A DNA stretch of 9,486 bases from Fidelibacterota bacterium (lineage in GTDB: Bacteria > Bipolaricaulota > Bipolaricaulia > UBA7950 > UBA9294), in contig JAJRTG010000194.1 of assembly GCA_024278395.1 (NCBI GenBank), positions 1 through 9,486 on the forward strand. Reading direction: 5' to 3'. Within the stretch, counting starts at the first letter, position 1. Every line of letters begins with the position of its first letter. The position numbers were made by a program, and so were the translations under genes. The notes under the pieces are model-generated. The model was not told the origin of the DNA. It did no database searches and saw nothing but the letters and a program-made list of their open reading frames with translations. This document shows, one piece after another, positions 1 to 7,487 of this stretch.

Positions 1-65
1 CCCGGTGTGTGTGGGTCCTTCATTCGATCGACTGGACGTTGGGAGCGGGTTATCGCGCACTCTAT

Positions 66-79
66 CGGACATTTGTCCG
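66..79. repeat. Perfect inverted repeat, possible operator
   Basis: CGGACA and TGTCCG face each other around a TT centre. A further ACGGAC half-site lies a few bases downstream (about 93-98), and the strong ribosome-binding sequence at 106-115 follows. Short perfect palindromes just ahead of a ribosome-binding site are often binding sites for dimeric regulators, but no regulator gene and no convincing promoter are visible here. The role is inferred only. Confidence 0.3.
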
Positions 80-138
80 TAGTATGCGTTACACGGACCA
101 TTCGAAAGGAGGAGGCAGTTGCTTATCGTTGTCTTGTT

Positions 139-231
139 ATGAAAACGAACGTGCTTGTCCGGATGGGATTCCTCTTTTTGGGAGGCCTCCTGGGGTACCT
201 AATCGGCTTTTTTGCTATGAAGGGGCTGTGA
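139..231 (+). CDS. Possible 30-residue single-span membrane peptide
   Basis: The ATG at 139 opens a 30-codon frame with a Lys at residue 2, an Arg at 8, a hydrophobic stretch at residues 10-26 and a short -MKGL tail, so it looks like one membrane helix. The strong ribosome-binding sequence at 106-115 is too far upstream for this ATG, but it is well placed for a TTG at 119. That TTG opens a seven-codon frame whose TGA stop overlaps this ATG (ATGA, 139-142), which would allow coupled translation. The 3' end overlaps the end of the convergent Wzz-like gene by 33 bases. I recognise no family. It may be a chance frame, and conservation in relatives is the only real test. Confidence 0.2.
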   Translation: MKTNVLVRMGFLFLGGLLGYLIGFFAMKGL

Positions 232-1506
232 ATTCCCTTCCCTTCCGTCCGGGGTTCTATCCCCGGCTTGTAGAAAATGAGCGAAGAAGGCGAGAAGGAC
301 GCCGGCGAACAGACCTAGGACCCCGGCTACCGCCACGTTCATCTTTTTGTTGGGCCCGATAGGAGTTGAGGGCACAACGGGGTTTTCGATCGTTTGTATT
401 GGTTCTGCAGTCTCAGCCCGGGCGATCTTCGCTTCCTGAAGCTTCGCTGCCAGGCTGTTATATGTATCGGTTAGGACTTTGAGCTCCCGATCGAATTGAT
501 TTAGGGTGTTCTCTACTTCCACGAGATGCGCCTGCTTTTTCTCAAGGACGTTCTGTGTCTCTTTAACTTGAGCCTCTAGATAAGCCACAGCCGCTTTCGC
601 CGCCTCCACCTCCGCTTGGGTGATGGCGACCTGTTCCCGTAGGTTGACGTAGGTATCATTCAGAACGTGGTCTTTCACCGTTAGGTCGGGTAGAGAGCTG
701 AGCTTTTCCGCGGGCAAGCCGCTCGAGATGAACTCCCATAACGCCTCCTTGGAAAGTCCGCGTTCAACTGTGAAGTATACGGGTTCCTGTTTAAGGGAGT
801 ATTCCAGAGAGGAGAGGTAGGCTTGCTTTTTGGTGAGCTCTTGCTTCTTTACGGGGAGTTCTTTTAAATAGGAATCATATACGGCTTGTAGCGCTGTAAC
901 CTCCGTCTGTAAAACGGTAACGGGATTTTTCTGTTGGTATGCGGTCTTCTCTTCTTCCTTGGCGGATAGTTCTTTGGCCACATCATCAAAGTTTTGCTTG
1001 ATGTAATCGTATGATTGAGCTGTACGGCTCAGAAACAGCTTAGTGTTTTTCGCGGTAAATTCGCGTGCCCATGTCTCGGCAAGGGCTTTTATCTTCGCGG
1101 GGTCGGTACCGGTGAAGGTTGCGCGAAGGTACAAGGGAAACCGCCCGGGGAAGTTTTTAGCCGTCGTCTGCTCTATGTCTATCCTTAATGTCGAACGCAG
1201 AGAGCTTATGCTTGGCCCCCCTCCGTTGGGGTAGAGTGCTTGTATCACCGCTTGGAGAAGATCATTTGAAAGGGCAAGACGTTTGTAGGTTTCAGGGGAG
1301 AACACGGTTCCGCCTACCTCGCCGTTGACTTCTTGCGCCAAGGGGGGAAGGATCAGAAGGCTTGTTTCGGTTTGGTATTGCTTGGGTGCAGAGTAAGAAA
1401 GGGCGAGGGCTGTTCCTACTGCGACGAGGAAGGTAATGAGTACGATCCACTTCCCTTTCCAAAGGACACGCAAGTAATCGCGAAGGTCGACCTCATACTC
1501 GTCCAT
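199..1506 (-). CDS. Wzz-type chain-length determinant (polysaccharide co-polymerase)
   Basis: This is an inner-membrane protein of the Wzz/polysaccharide co-polymerase family, which sets chain length or aids export of surface polysaccharides. The 435-residue form begins with the typical N-terminal motif (EVDLRDYLRVLWKGKW) and a first membrane helix at about 20-40. A long periplasmic part rich in Glu, Lys, Gln and Ala follows, much of it coiled-coil-like. A proline-rich segment (PVVPSTPIGPNKK, about 376-388) leads into the second helix (about 389-412) and a 23-residue tail. There is no C-terminal tyrosine-kinase domain or Walker motif, so any kinase partner would be a separate protein. I chose the ATG at 1506 because GGAG lies 5 bases ahead of it; an in-frame ATG at 1533 would sit too close to the predicted promoter. 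Base composition is clearly less GC-rich than the operon to the right. The family call is firm; the exact polysaccharide is unknown. Confidence 0.85.
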   Translation of the reverse strand: MDEYEVDLRDYLRVLWKGKWIVLITFLVAVGTALALSYSAPKQYQTETSLLILPPLAQEVNGEVGGTVFSPETYKRLALSNDLLQAVIQALYPNGGGPSISSLRSTLRIDIEQTTAKNFPGRFPLYLRATFTGTDPAKIKALAETWAREFTAKNTKLFLSRTAQSYDYIKQNFDDVAKELSAKEEEKTAYQQKNPVTVLQTEVTALQAVYDSYLKELPVKKQELTKKQAYLSSLEYSLKQEPVYFTVERGLSKEALWEFISSGLPAEKLSSLPDLTVKDHVLNDTYVNLREQVAITQAEVEAAKAAVAYLEAQVKETQNVLEKKQAHLVEVENTLNQFDRELKVLTDTYNSLAAKLQEAKIARAETAEPIQTIENPVVPSTPIGPNKKMNVAVAGVLGLFAGVLLAFFAHFLQAGDRTPDGREGNSQPLHSKKAD

Positions 1507-1537
1507 TGCAGCTCCCATCTCCAATATGATCATCCCG

Positions 1538-1566
1538 ATAATACCACAAAGGCAGTCTTATTGAAA
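1538..1566 (-). promoter_or_regulatory. Possible sigma70-type promoter of the Wzz-like gene
   Basis: On the minus strand TTTCAA (1561-1566) is followed after 17 bases by TATTAT (1538-1543). Transcription would start near 1531, leaving a leader of about 25 bases before the ATG at 1506. The -35 box is poor, but the spacing is ideal and the spacer is locally AT-rich. The rest of the 149-base gap (1507-1655) holds only weak hairpins. One of them (ACTGA...TCAGT followed by AATTTT on the minus strand, about 1586-1612) might act as a weak terminator for the upstream operon. Confidence 0.35.
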
Positions 1567-1655
1567 CCCCCGCGAAAAAGATGTAATGGTTAAAATTACT
1601 GAACCCGTGATGCAATCAGTGACGCTTGGGAGATCAGCGAGTCGAGACGCTCTCA

Positions 1656-3800
1656 CTACCGGACGATGATCCCCACAGCGATGACGACGATCAGCGCGAT
1701 GAACACGTACGCGGCGTAGGCGTTCAGCTTCCCGTTGTGCATCCGCGCACAGCCCGCGGAGATCCCAGCCGCGAGCCGGGCGAGCGGTCGGAACACGAGC
1801 CGCTCGGGGAGGTACACGTCCCGCTGCACCCGCCGGATGGCGAGACGGAAATAGCCGGCCGCCGCTTCCCGGCTCTCCTCCTCCACCGTTGGATGGAATA
1901 TCGCCTGGAAGATCACCCGCACCGGCTGGGAGAACCCGGTGGCGGTGTAGGTCATCTCCGGGGCGAGGCGTCGCACCCCACCGGCCCACTCCTCACCGCG
2001 CGCGACGCGGCGCCGTCGCGCGGCGAGCAGCCACACCGTACCCGCCGTCAACCCGAGCATGAGCAACAGGACGATCAGCGTGTACGCAGGCGACATGGCG
2101 TACACCACCGGGTTTTCCTTACCCCCGCGGTGGAGCACGACCAGCCCGCGGCCGGGGAGGAAGCTGCGCCCGGTCTGGGCCCCCAGGTCATGGAAGTCGG
2201 CGACGAACCCGGCGGGCAGCCCGCGCGTATCCGCGGCGGTGGTGAGGAAGAACGGCGGGACGAGGGCGTCGGTCGCGCTCGCGTGCGTGTACTCCCCGAC
2301 CGCCCGGTCGATCGTGGGGATCACGTAGGTGGGGGTCACCCCGAGGGTCAGGCACAGCGCGGCGAGGATCAGCATCGGGGCGATCAGCGCCCGCGGCGCC
2401 CGGTTCGCCCGCTCCGCCTCCGGCGAGCGGGCGTGGCCGAGGAACGTCATGGCGAACGCCTTGACGAACGCGGTCACCGCCAGCGCGGCGGTCAGGGCGA
2501 GGATCGCTCCGGCGACGGCGAATGCCGCCTTCACCCCGATCGCGGACAGCTCCACGCTGCGCAGGATCGACTGCAGGGTGAGCCACTCGCTGGCGAACCC
2601 GTTGAACGGGGGGAGGGCCGAGATCGACAGCGCACCGACGAGGAACGCCAGCCCGGTCCACGGCAGCCGGTGGATCAACCCGCCGAGGCGGTCCATGGAG
2701 CGCGTCCCCACCGTCGCATCGACCGTTCCCGCCCCGAGGAACAGAAGCCCCTTGTAGACCGAGTGGTTGACCATGTGGTAGAACGCGGCGACGAACGCGA
2801 TCGCCCCCAGGGTAGGGCGCCCGGCCGCGAGGAACGTCATCCCCGCCCCCAGGCCGACCGCGACGATCCCCATGTTCTCGATCGAACTGTGGGCGAGCAT
2901 CCGCTTCAGATCGTCCTCGACCGTGGCGTACAGGATCCCGACCAGGGCGGTGACCGCTCCGATCCCCATCACCACCAGCCCGGGCCCGACCCCGATCGGC
3001 GGGAGGAGGTCGATGTTCACCCGCACGATCCCGTAGATCCCCACGTTGAGGATCACCCCGGACAGGAGCGCGGACACGTTCCCCGGCGCGGCCGGATGGG
3101 CGTGGGGGAGCCACAGGTTGAACGGGAACAGCCCGGCCTTCACCCCGAACCCGAAGAACGACAGGAGGAAGACCGCCCAGCGCGCGCCGTCGCCGATCCC
3201 CCCGTTCCCGGCCCGGATCGCGGCGAACTCGAGCGAGCCGGCGTGCACCGCCAGGACGAGGAGCCCGACCGCCGCCGCCAGCGTCCCCGCCTCGCTGATC
3301 ACGAGCATCAGCCAGCCGGCGTGCGCGCTCTCGTCGCGCTCGTGCTCGTAAACCACGAGGAGGTAGCTCGTGATCGACATCAGCTCCCACACTACGAGGA
3401 ACGACAGGACGTCGCCGCACCCCGGGATGAACGCGATCGACCCGAACATCGCCAGGTACCACGCCCCGAACGCGCGCAGGCTGTAGTGACCGCGGAACCG
3501 CGGCAGGTACCCGGCGGAGAAGATCGACACCGGGAGGAAGACGAGCCCGGCGGCGAACACGAACAGCGCCCCCATCCGATCGAGCCCAAGGACGATCCGC
3601 CCCAACCCGGGGATCGTCCACAGCCCGACGTGGAGCTCATTCCCGGCGAACAGGGCCGCACCGCTCACCCACATGGCGAGCACGGCGGCGACCGACCCGA
3701 TCGCGGCGACCGCGCGGGGAACGTATCGGTCCGGGAGGGCGAGGACGACCGCCATCCCGGCGACGATAACCCCGAGGAACGCGAGCACGAGCGCGATCAT
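1656..3800 (-). CDS. hyfB: HyfB-like (NuoL/Mrp antiporter-type) proton-translocating membrane subunit
   Basis: This 714-residue polytopic membrane protein is one of two antiporter-like subunits of the complex and is thought to move protons or Na+ through the membrane arm. The charged residues of the family's ion path are present: Glu139 in the WELMS helix, Lys221 in GVKAGLFPFNLWLPHAHP, the His342/His346/Lys350 group (YHMVNHSVYKG), Glu405 after PPFNGF and Lys447 in a late helix. HSSIENMG at 304-311 is also typical. A hydrophilic stretch (about 500-565) precedes the HyfB-type C-terminus (MTYTATGFSQPVRVIF, 616-631) and a last helix at about 694-713. The length is close to E. coli HyfB (about 670). 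The start ATG overlaps the stop of the small-subunit gene (ATGA, 3797-3800), behind AAGGAGGGGG. It is the last gene of the operon, whereas in E. coli hyf this gene lies near the front. Confidence 0.93.
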   Translation of the reverse strand: MIALVLAFLGVIVAGMAVVLALPDRYVPRAVAAIGSVAAVLAMWVSGAALFAGNELHVGLWTIPGLGRIVLGLDRMGALFVFAAGLVFLPVSIFSAGYLPRFRGHYSLRAFGAWYLAMFGSIAFIPGCGDVLSFLVVWELMSITSYLLVVYEHERDESAHAGWLMLVISEAGTLAAAVGLLVLAVHAGSLEFAAIRAGNGGIGDGARWAVFLLSFFGFGVKAGLFPFNLWLPHAHPAAPGNVSALLSGVILNVGIYGIVRVNIDLLPPIGVGPGLVVMGIGAVTALVGILYATVEDDLKRMLAHSSIENMGIVAVGLGAGMTFLAAGRPTLGAIAFVAAFYHMVNHSVYKGLLFLGAGTVDATVGTRSMDRLGGLIHRLPWTGLAFLVGALSISALPPFNGFASEWLTLQSILRSVELSAIGVKAAFAVAGAILALTAALAVTAFVKAFAMTFLGHARSPEAERANRAPRALIAPMLILAALCLTLGVTPTYVIPTIDRAVGEYTHASATDALVPPFFLTTAADTRGLPAGFVADFHDLGAQTGRSFLPGRGLVVLHRGGKENPVVYAMSPAYTLIVLLLMLGLTAGTVWLLAARRRRVARGEEWAGGVRRLAPEMTYTATGFSQPVRVIFQAIFHPTVEEESREAAAGYFRLAIRRVQRDVYLPERLVFRPLARLAAGISAGCARMHNGKLNAYAAYVFIALIVVIAVGIIVR

Positions 3801-4495
3801 CCCGCCCCCTCCTTCCGCCCGGCGGCGACGAGCAACCCGTGGAGCACGGCGAGCGGCGGTGGTGGGCAGCCGGGAACGACCACGTCGACCGGCACAGCAT
3901 CTGCCGCCCCGCTGCCCGCGGCGAAGCTCGGGCCGAACACCCCGCCTGAGGCGGCGCACGTCCCCACCGCGATCACCCGCTTCGGTCCGGGCATCGCGGC
4001 GTACGCCACCCGCAGGGCGCGGTGCATGTGCGCGGTCACCGGGCCGAGGACGAGCATCAGATCGGCGTTACGCGGGGTGGGGGTGATGAAGAATCCAAGC
4101 CGGTGCATGTTGTAGTACGGGTTGTTGAGCTGCCGTACCTCGCTCAGGCACGCCCCGCAGCTCCCGGCGTCGACCACAAGCACGTGGAGCGACCCGCGGA
4201 ACGGGCGGCCGAGCCCGCTCTCAGCAGCGGCGACGGTCGCCCACTCGTACGTCTCCTCCCAGGGGAGATCACCGCGGCAGGCGGAGCAGTGGACGCAGCG
4301 GCGTCGGTCGATCACGACACCGCCGCCCGCGGCGGAGATGGCCCCGCTCGGGCAGCGGGCAACGATCTTCGCCGGATCGGCGACCTCGCCCCCGCGCGGC
4401 CGGCCCGGCGTCACCCCAGGGGCGCTCTCCTCCTCCCGCGGATAGCCCGTGGTCACGATCCCGGTCTTCAGTCCGGCAAGTACCCATCTGCTCAT
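3797..4495 (-). CDS. HyfI/NuoB-like small subunit with fused shortened ferredoxin domain (Ehr small subunit)
   Basis: The 232-residue protein carries electrons within the peripheral arm. Residues 1-20 (WVLAGLKTGIVTTGYP) match the start of HycF/HyfH-type ferredoxin subunits. That domain is shortened: it keeps Cys48 (CPSGAI) and Cys67-x2-Cys70-x2-Cys73, enough for one 4Fe-4S cluster where the normal subunit has two. From about 102 onward it is a HyfI/NuoB protein with all four ligands of the proximal cluster: Cys113 and Cys116 (GSCGAC), Cys180 (GTCAASGG) and Cys210 (PGCPP). I chose the ATG at 4495 because GAGGAGG lies just ahead and the conserved N-terminus begins there; the frame stays open further upstream but only inside the preceding gene. 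The gap from the large-subunit gene is 10 bases. The clusters imply real electron transfer, but the donor and acceptor are unknown. Annotation pipelines may call it hydrogenase or NADH-quinone oxidoreductase subunit B. Confidence 0.9.
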   Translation of the reverse strand: MSRWVLAGLKTGIVTTGYPREEESAPGVTPGRPRGGEVADPAKIVARCPSGAISAAGGGVVIDRRRCVHCSACRGDLPWEETYEWATVAAAESGLGRPFRGSLHVLVVDAGSCGACLSEVRQLNNPYYNMHRLGFFITPTPRNADLMLVLGPVTAHMHRALRVAYAAMPGPKRVIAVGTCAASGGVFGPSFAAGSGAADAVPVDVVVPGCPPPPLAVLHGLLVAAGRKEGAG

Positions 4496-4505
4496 ACCGT
4501 CCTCC

Positions 4506-6059
4506 TCAGCGATCGTTCTCCGCCGCCGCCAGCCCGAACGTGGCCAGGATGATGGGAAAGTCCTGGAACGCGAACCCTTCAGCGGCGAGGTGAAACCCGT
4601 GCCAATTGGCGAACGACGGCGGCAGGATCCGCCACTCGGCCACGGCCCCGTCATCATCGAGCCGCACCCAGTGCACCGCCGCTCCCCCCGGTGCCTCGAC
4701 CCAGCCGAGCCCCTCACCGGCACGCGGCTGGATCGGCGCGGACACGCTGCCGTCCGGGAGCCCGTCCGCGAGCGCGGTGAGAAGCCGCGCCGACTCCCGC
4801 GCCTCGGCGAACAGGACCCGCAGCCGCGCGTAGCCGTCCCCCTCCTCCTCGCGCGCCACCCGGAGCCCCAGGTCGGCGTACCCGCCGTAGGGGAGGATGA
4901 CGCGCAGGTCGCGGTCGATCCCGGACGCGCGGGCAACCGGACCGACGAGCCCGTATCGGCGGGCCTCATCCGCGGTCACGATCCCCACCTGCTCCAGTCG
5001 ATCGAGGAAGCTCGACGACCGGGCGAGAGAGCGCTCGAGCCCCTCCAGCCGCCGCGCGATCGCTCCGGCTTCCGCCGCTGCTCTCCGGCAGTCATCATCC
5101 GCGAGATCGCGCCGCAGCCCGCCGGGAACGGCAAGGCCGAACAGGTAGCGATGGCCGGTGAGCCCGGCGGACAGGCGCAGCAGCTCCTCCTCCAGGATCG
5201 CCGCCTGGCTGGCGGCGACGGCGAGGCCGGTCGAGGAGCAGATCCCGTGGATCGCTGCGGTGTGATGGCGCAGGCGCTCGAGCTCGGCGATGAACGCGCG
5301 CAGCCGCGCCGCCCGCACCGGCACCGCTACCCCGCACGCCGCCTCTACCGCCCGGGAGAACGCCGTGGCGTGGGCGAAGCTCGCCGTGCCGGTGAACCGC
5401 TCCGCCAGGAGCAGGACCGCGGCGATCGTGCGCCCGCGCGCGATCGCCTCCACCCCGCGGTAGTTGTAGAACAGGCGCGGGATGACGCGCACGATCTCCT
5501 CTCCCACCGTCTCCAGTTGGAAGTGGACCGATTCCTCGACTCCGGAGAAGATCGGCCCGATCGGCATCGAGAACGCGCCCGGGGCGTGCAGCACCCGCGG
5601 CGGGGCCCAACCAGCAGCGGCGTCCGGCCGCGGTGACGGGCGGCGCACGTCGAACCCACGGCGCATCGGGTTCGTCCCCTCCGGCCACTGCTCGTGGAGG
5701 ACGAACTCCCCCAGGCGCGGATGGCCGGAGAACGCGATCCCGAAGAGATCCTCGGCCGCGCGCTCGTGCCAGTCGGCGGCGTGCATCCGCGCGCTGATCG
5801 ACGGGAACGTCGGCCGATCGGACCGGGACACGACCCGGATGATCGCACGCTCGCTGTAGAACAGGTGGCGCAGGGTCCAGCCGTCCCGCTCCTCGACGAT
5901 CAGCCCGGCGAAGGCGCAGTCGTACGCGGTGAACAGCGTCTCGCACACCCCGGCCAGGTCCGCGGCCGAACAGGGGACGGTGAGCCCCCCATCGCGCTCG
6001 ACCCGTGCTTTCACCCCGAATCGCTCGGCCAACGCCGCGGCCAATCGCTCAACTTCCAT
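4506..6059 (-). CDS. HyfG/HycE-like large subunit lacking the Ni-Fe ligands (Ehr large subunit)
   Basis: The 517-residue protein fuses a NuoC-like domain (about 1-140) to a NuoD or hydrogenase-large-subunit domain. The NuoC signature is intact (PTFPSIS at 83-89, AADWHERAAEDLFGI at 94-108, then GHP and WPEGTNPMRRGF). The hydrogenase fold is clear from YNYRGVEAIA (198-207), FAHATAFSRAVEAA (228-241) and SFANWHGFHLAAEG (482-495). At the first metal-binding site, where HycE has Cys-x2-Cys just ahead of FAH, this protein has Thr223 and Ala226. At the C-terminal site the two cysteines align with Ala511 and Glu514. The chain then stops at DR, as in NuoD, without the extension that is cleaved off in true hydrogenases. 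It therefore cannot bind a normal Ni-Fe centre. This fits the Ehr group described between complex I and group 4 hydrogenases. The start at 6059 follows a GAGGTGAT site that overlaps the hyfF stop. Confidence 0.92.
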   Translation of the reverse strand: MEVERLAAALAERFGVKARVERDGGLTVPCSAADLAGVCETLFTAYDCAFAGLIVEERDGWTLRHLFYSERAIIRVVSRSDRPTFPSISARMHAADWHERAAEDLFGIAFSGHPRLGEFVLHEQWPEGTNPMRRGFDVRRPSPRPDAAAGWAPPRVLHAPGAFSMPIGPIFSGVEESVHFQLETVGEEIVRVIPRLFYNYRGVEAIARGRTIAAVLLLAERFTGTASFAHATAFSRAVEAACGVAVPVRAARLRAFIAELERLRHHTAAIHGICSSTGLAVAASQAAILEEELLRLSAGLTGHRYLFGLAVPGGLRRDLADDDCRRAAAEAGAIARRLEGLERSLARSSSFLDRLEQVGIVTADEARRYGLVGPVARASGIDRDLRVILPYGGYADLGLRVAREEEGDGYARLRVLFAEARESARLLTALADGLPDGSVSAPIQPRAGEGLGWVEAPGGAAVHWVRLDDDGAVAEWRILPPSFANWHGFHLAAEGFAFQDFPIILATFGLAAAENDR

Positions 6060-6065
6060 CTTTCA

Positions 6066-7487
6066 TCACCTCGAAAGCGCCTCCGCCGCCAGGCGCAGGA
6101 GGGCGTGCAGTGGACCGGGGAGGTAGACCCCGAGGACGATCACCGGGATCCCGGCGATCGCCGCGGCGATCCGCGCGCTCACCGGGAGACGCGCCGGTTT
6201 CATCCCTTCCGACGGCTGTCCGAACGCCATCCGCGCCACGTGCCACATGATCCCGACGAACGCGATCGCGACAAACAGGGCGAGGAGCCCGACCGCGAGG
6301 AAATCCCCGGCCGCGATCCCGGCGCGCATGATCGAGAACTCGCTCAAGAACACGACGAACGGCGGCGCGCCCGCGATCGCCAGCCCGCCGATGAGGACGG
6401 CTGCCCCGGCGAGGGGAGATCTCCGGATCAGGCCGCGCACCCGCTCGATCTCGCGCGTCCCGACCGCGAGCAGGACCAGCCCGGCGGCGAGGAACGCGAA
6501 CGATTTAGTCACCGCGTGGGCGAGGAGCTGGTACACCGCCCCGTACGCCGCGCCCGCTGAGCCGAACCCGGCGGCGGTGATGATGATCCCCATGTGCTCC
6601 ACGGTGGAGAACGCGAACAGCCGCTTGTAGTCGCGCACCTGCAGCAGCAGGAACGCCGCCGCGCCGACGGAGATCAGGCCGAATACCTGCGCCCAGACAC
6701 CGGCGTGCACCCCGCCCGCGAGCGGGATCAGGCGCAGGATCACGTACAGGACCGCGCTCGTCTCCACACCGGAGAGCAACAGGCAGACCGGGGTCGGCGC
6801 CTGGCTGTGCGCGTCCGGGAGCCAGGTGTGCAGCGGGACCAGGCCGACCTTGGTCCCGAACCCGACGAGGATGAGGAGGAACGCCGTCCCGAGCAGGGCG
6901 GGCGGCATCCCGGCAGCAGCGCTCCGCACCCCGTCCCAGGTGTACGCCGATCCGCCCGCGGCCCGCAGCCCCCAGAACAGGATCAAGAACCCGAGGAGCG
7001 CGATCGCCGCCCCCATCAGGGTGAGGACCGCGTACTTCCACGCCGCCTCCAGCGCCGGGCGATCGCCGGCGTAGCCGACGAGGAACACCGAGAACAGGGT
7101 GGTCAGCTCGACCGCGATCCACACCATGCTCAGCTCGGCCAGCAGCGGCACGGCGAGGATCGAGCCGAGGAACAGGTTGTAGCTCGCGTAGTAGCCCCGC
7201 AGCCGCCCCTCCGCCCTGGTCCGCGCCATGTACCCGATTGAGAACACCGCCCCGGTCGCCCCGACGAACGAGATGAGGAGGAGCAGCAGGGCGGATAGCC
7301 CGTCGGCACCGATCCAGCCCGGGATCCCGGACGCGCTCCCGCCAGCAGCGACCGTCAGGCCGACGTGTACCGACAGCGCGAACGCGGCCAGGGCGGCGGC
7401 GACGGTGACACCCGGCGCGGCCCGCCGGTCGAGCGCCGCGACCGCGGCGGCGACGATAGGGATGACAATGATCGCGATCAGGATCAT
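6066..7487 (-). CDS. hyfF: HyfF-like (NuoN/MrpD antiporter-type) proton-translocating membrane subunit
   Basis: This 473-residue membrane protein is the second antiporter-like subunit, with roughly 13-14 hydrophobic helices. Ion-path residues expected for the family are present: Glu127 in VELTT, Lys213 in GFGTKVGLVPLHTWLPDAHSQAPTPV, His324 and Lys328 in HAVTKSFAFLAAG, and Glu383 after PPFVVFLS. FSTVEHMG (293-300) matches the usual HyfF segment. Length is near that of E. coli HyfF (about 525) and the NuoN group. The ATG at 7487 lies inside the last codons of hyfE (ATGA overlap, 7484-7487) behind a GGAGG-rich site. The open frame runs further upstream, but only through hyfE in another frame, and the hydrophobic N-terminus (MILIAIIVIP) marks the natural start. 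Confidence 0.92.
   Translation of the reverse strand: MILIAIIVIPIVAAAVAALDRRAAPGVTVAAALAAFALSVHVGLTVAAGGSASGIPGWIGADGLSALLLLLISFVGATGAVFSIGYMARTRAEGRLRGYYASYNLFLGSILAVPLLAELSMVWIAVELTTLFSVFLVGYAGDRPALEAAWKYAVLTLMGAAIALLGFLILFWGLRAAGGSAYTWDGVRSAAAGMPPALLGTAFLLILVGFGTKVGLVPLHTWLPDAHSQAPTPVCLLLSGVETSAVLYVILRLIPLAGGVHAGVWAQVFGLISVGAAAFLLLQVRDYKRLFAFSTVEHMGIIITAAGFGSAGAAYGAVYQLLAHAVTKSFAFLAAGLVLLAVGTREIERVRGLIRRSPLAGAAVLIGGLAIAGAPPFVVFLSEFSIMRAGIAAGDFLAVGLLALFVAIAFVGIMWHVARMAFGQPSEGMKPARLPVSARIAAAIAGIPVIVLGVYLPGPLHALLRLAAEALSR

Noticed and set aside
183..198. Palindrome GGAGGCCTCC just after the Wzz-like stop as a terminator
   Set aside because: It is self-complementary without room for a loop, and only a short A run follows on the minus strand, so it does not form a convincing intrinsic terminator.
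249..266. Perfect CCGGGG / CCCCGG hairpin as a terminator for the left-end plus-strand frame
   Set aside because: It lies inside the Wzz-like coding sequence and no U run follows on either strand.
1626..4115. An open frame of 829 codons on the plus strand, opposite hyfB and the small-subunit gene
   Set aside because: The translation is Arg, Pro, Asp and Glu rich with no fold or motif. It is the shadow of GC-rich coding on the minus strand, where conserved Hyf motifs are unmistakable.
4496..4969. N-terminal extension of the small-subunit frame to 4969
   Set aside because: It overlaps the large-subunit gene and gives Arg/Ser-rich sequence. The conserved ferredoxin-like start and GAGGAGG site support 4495.
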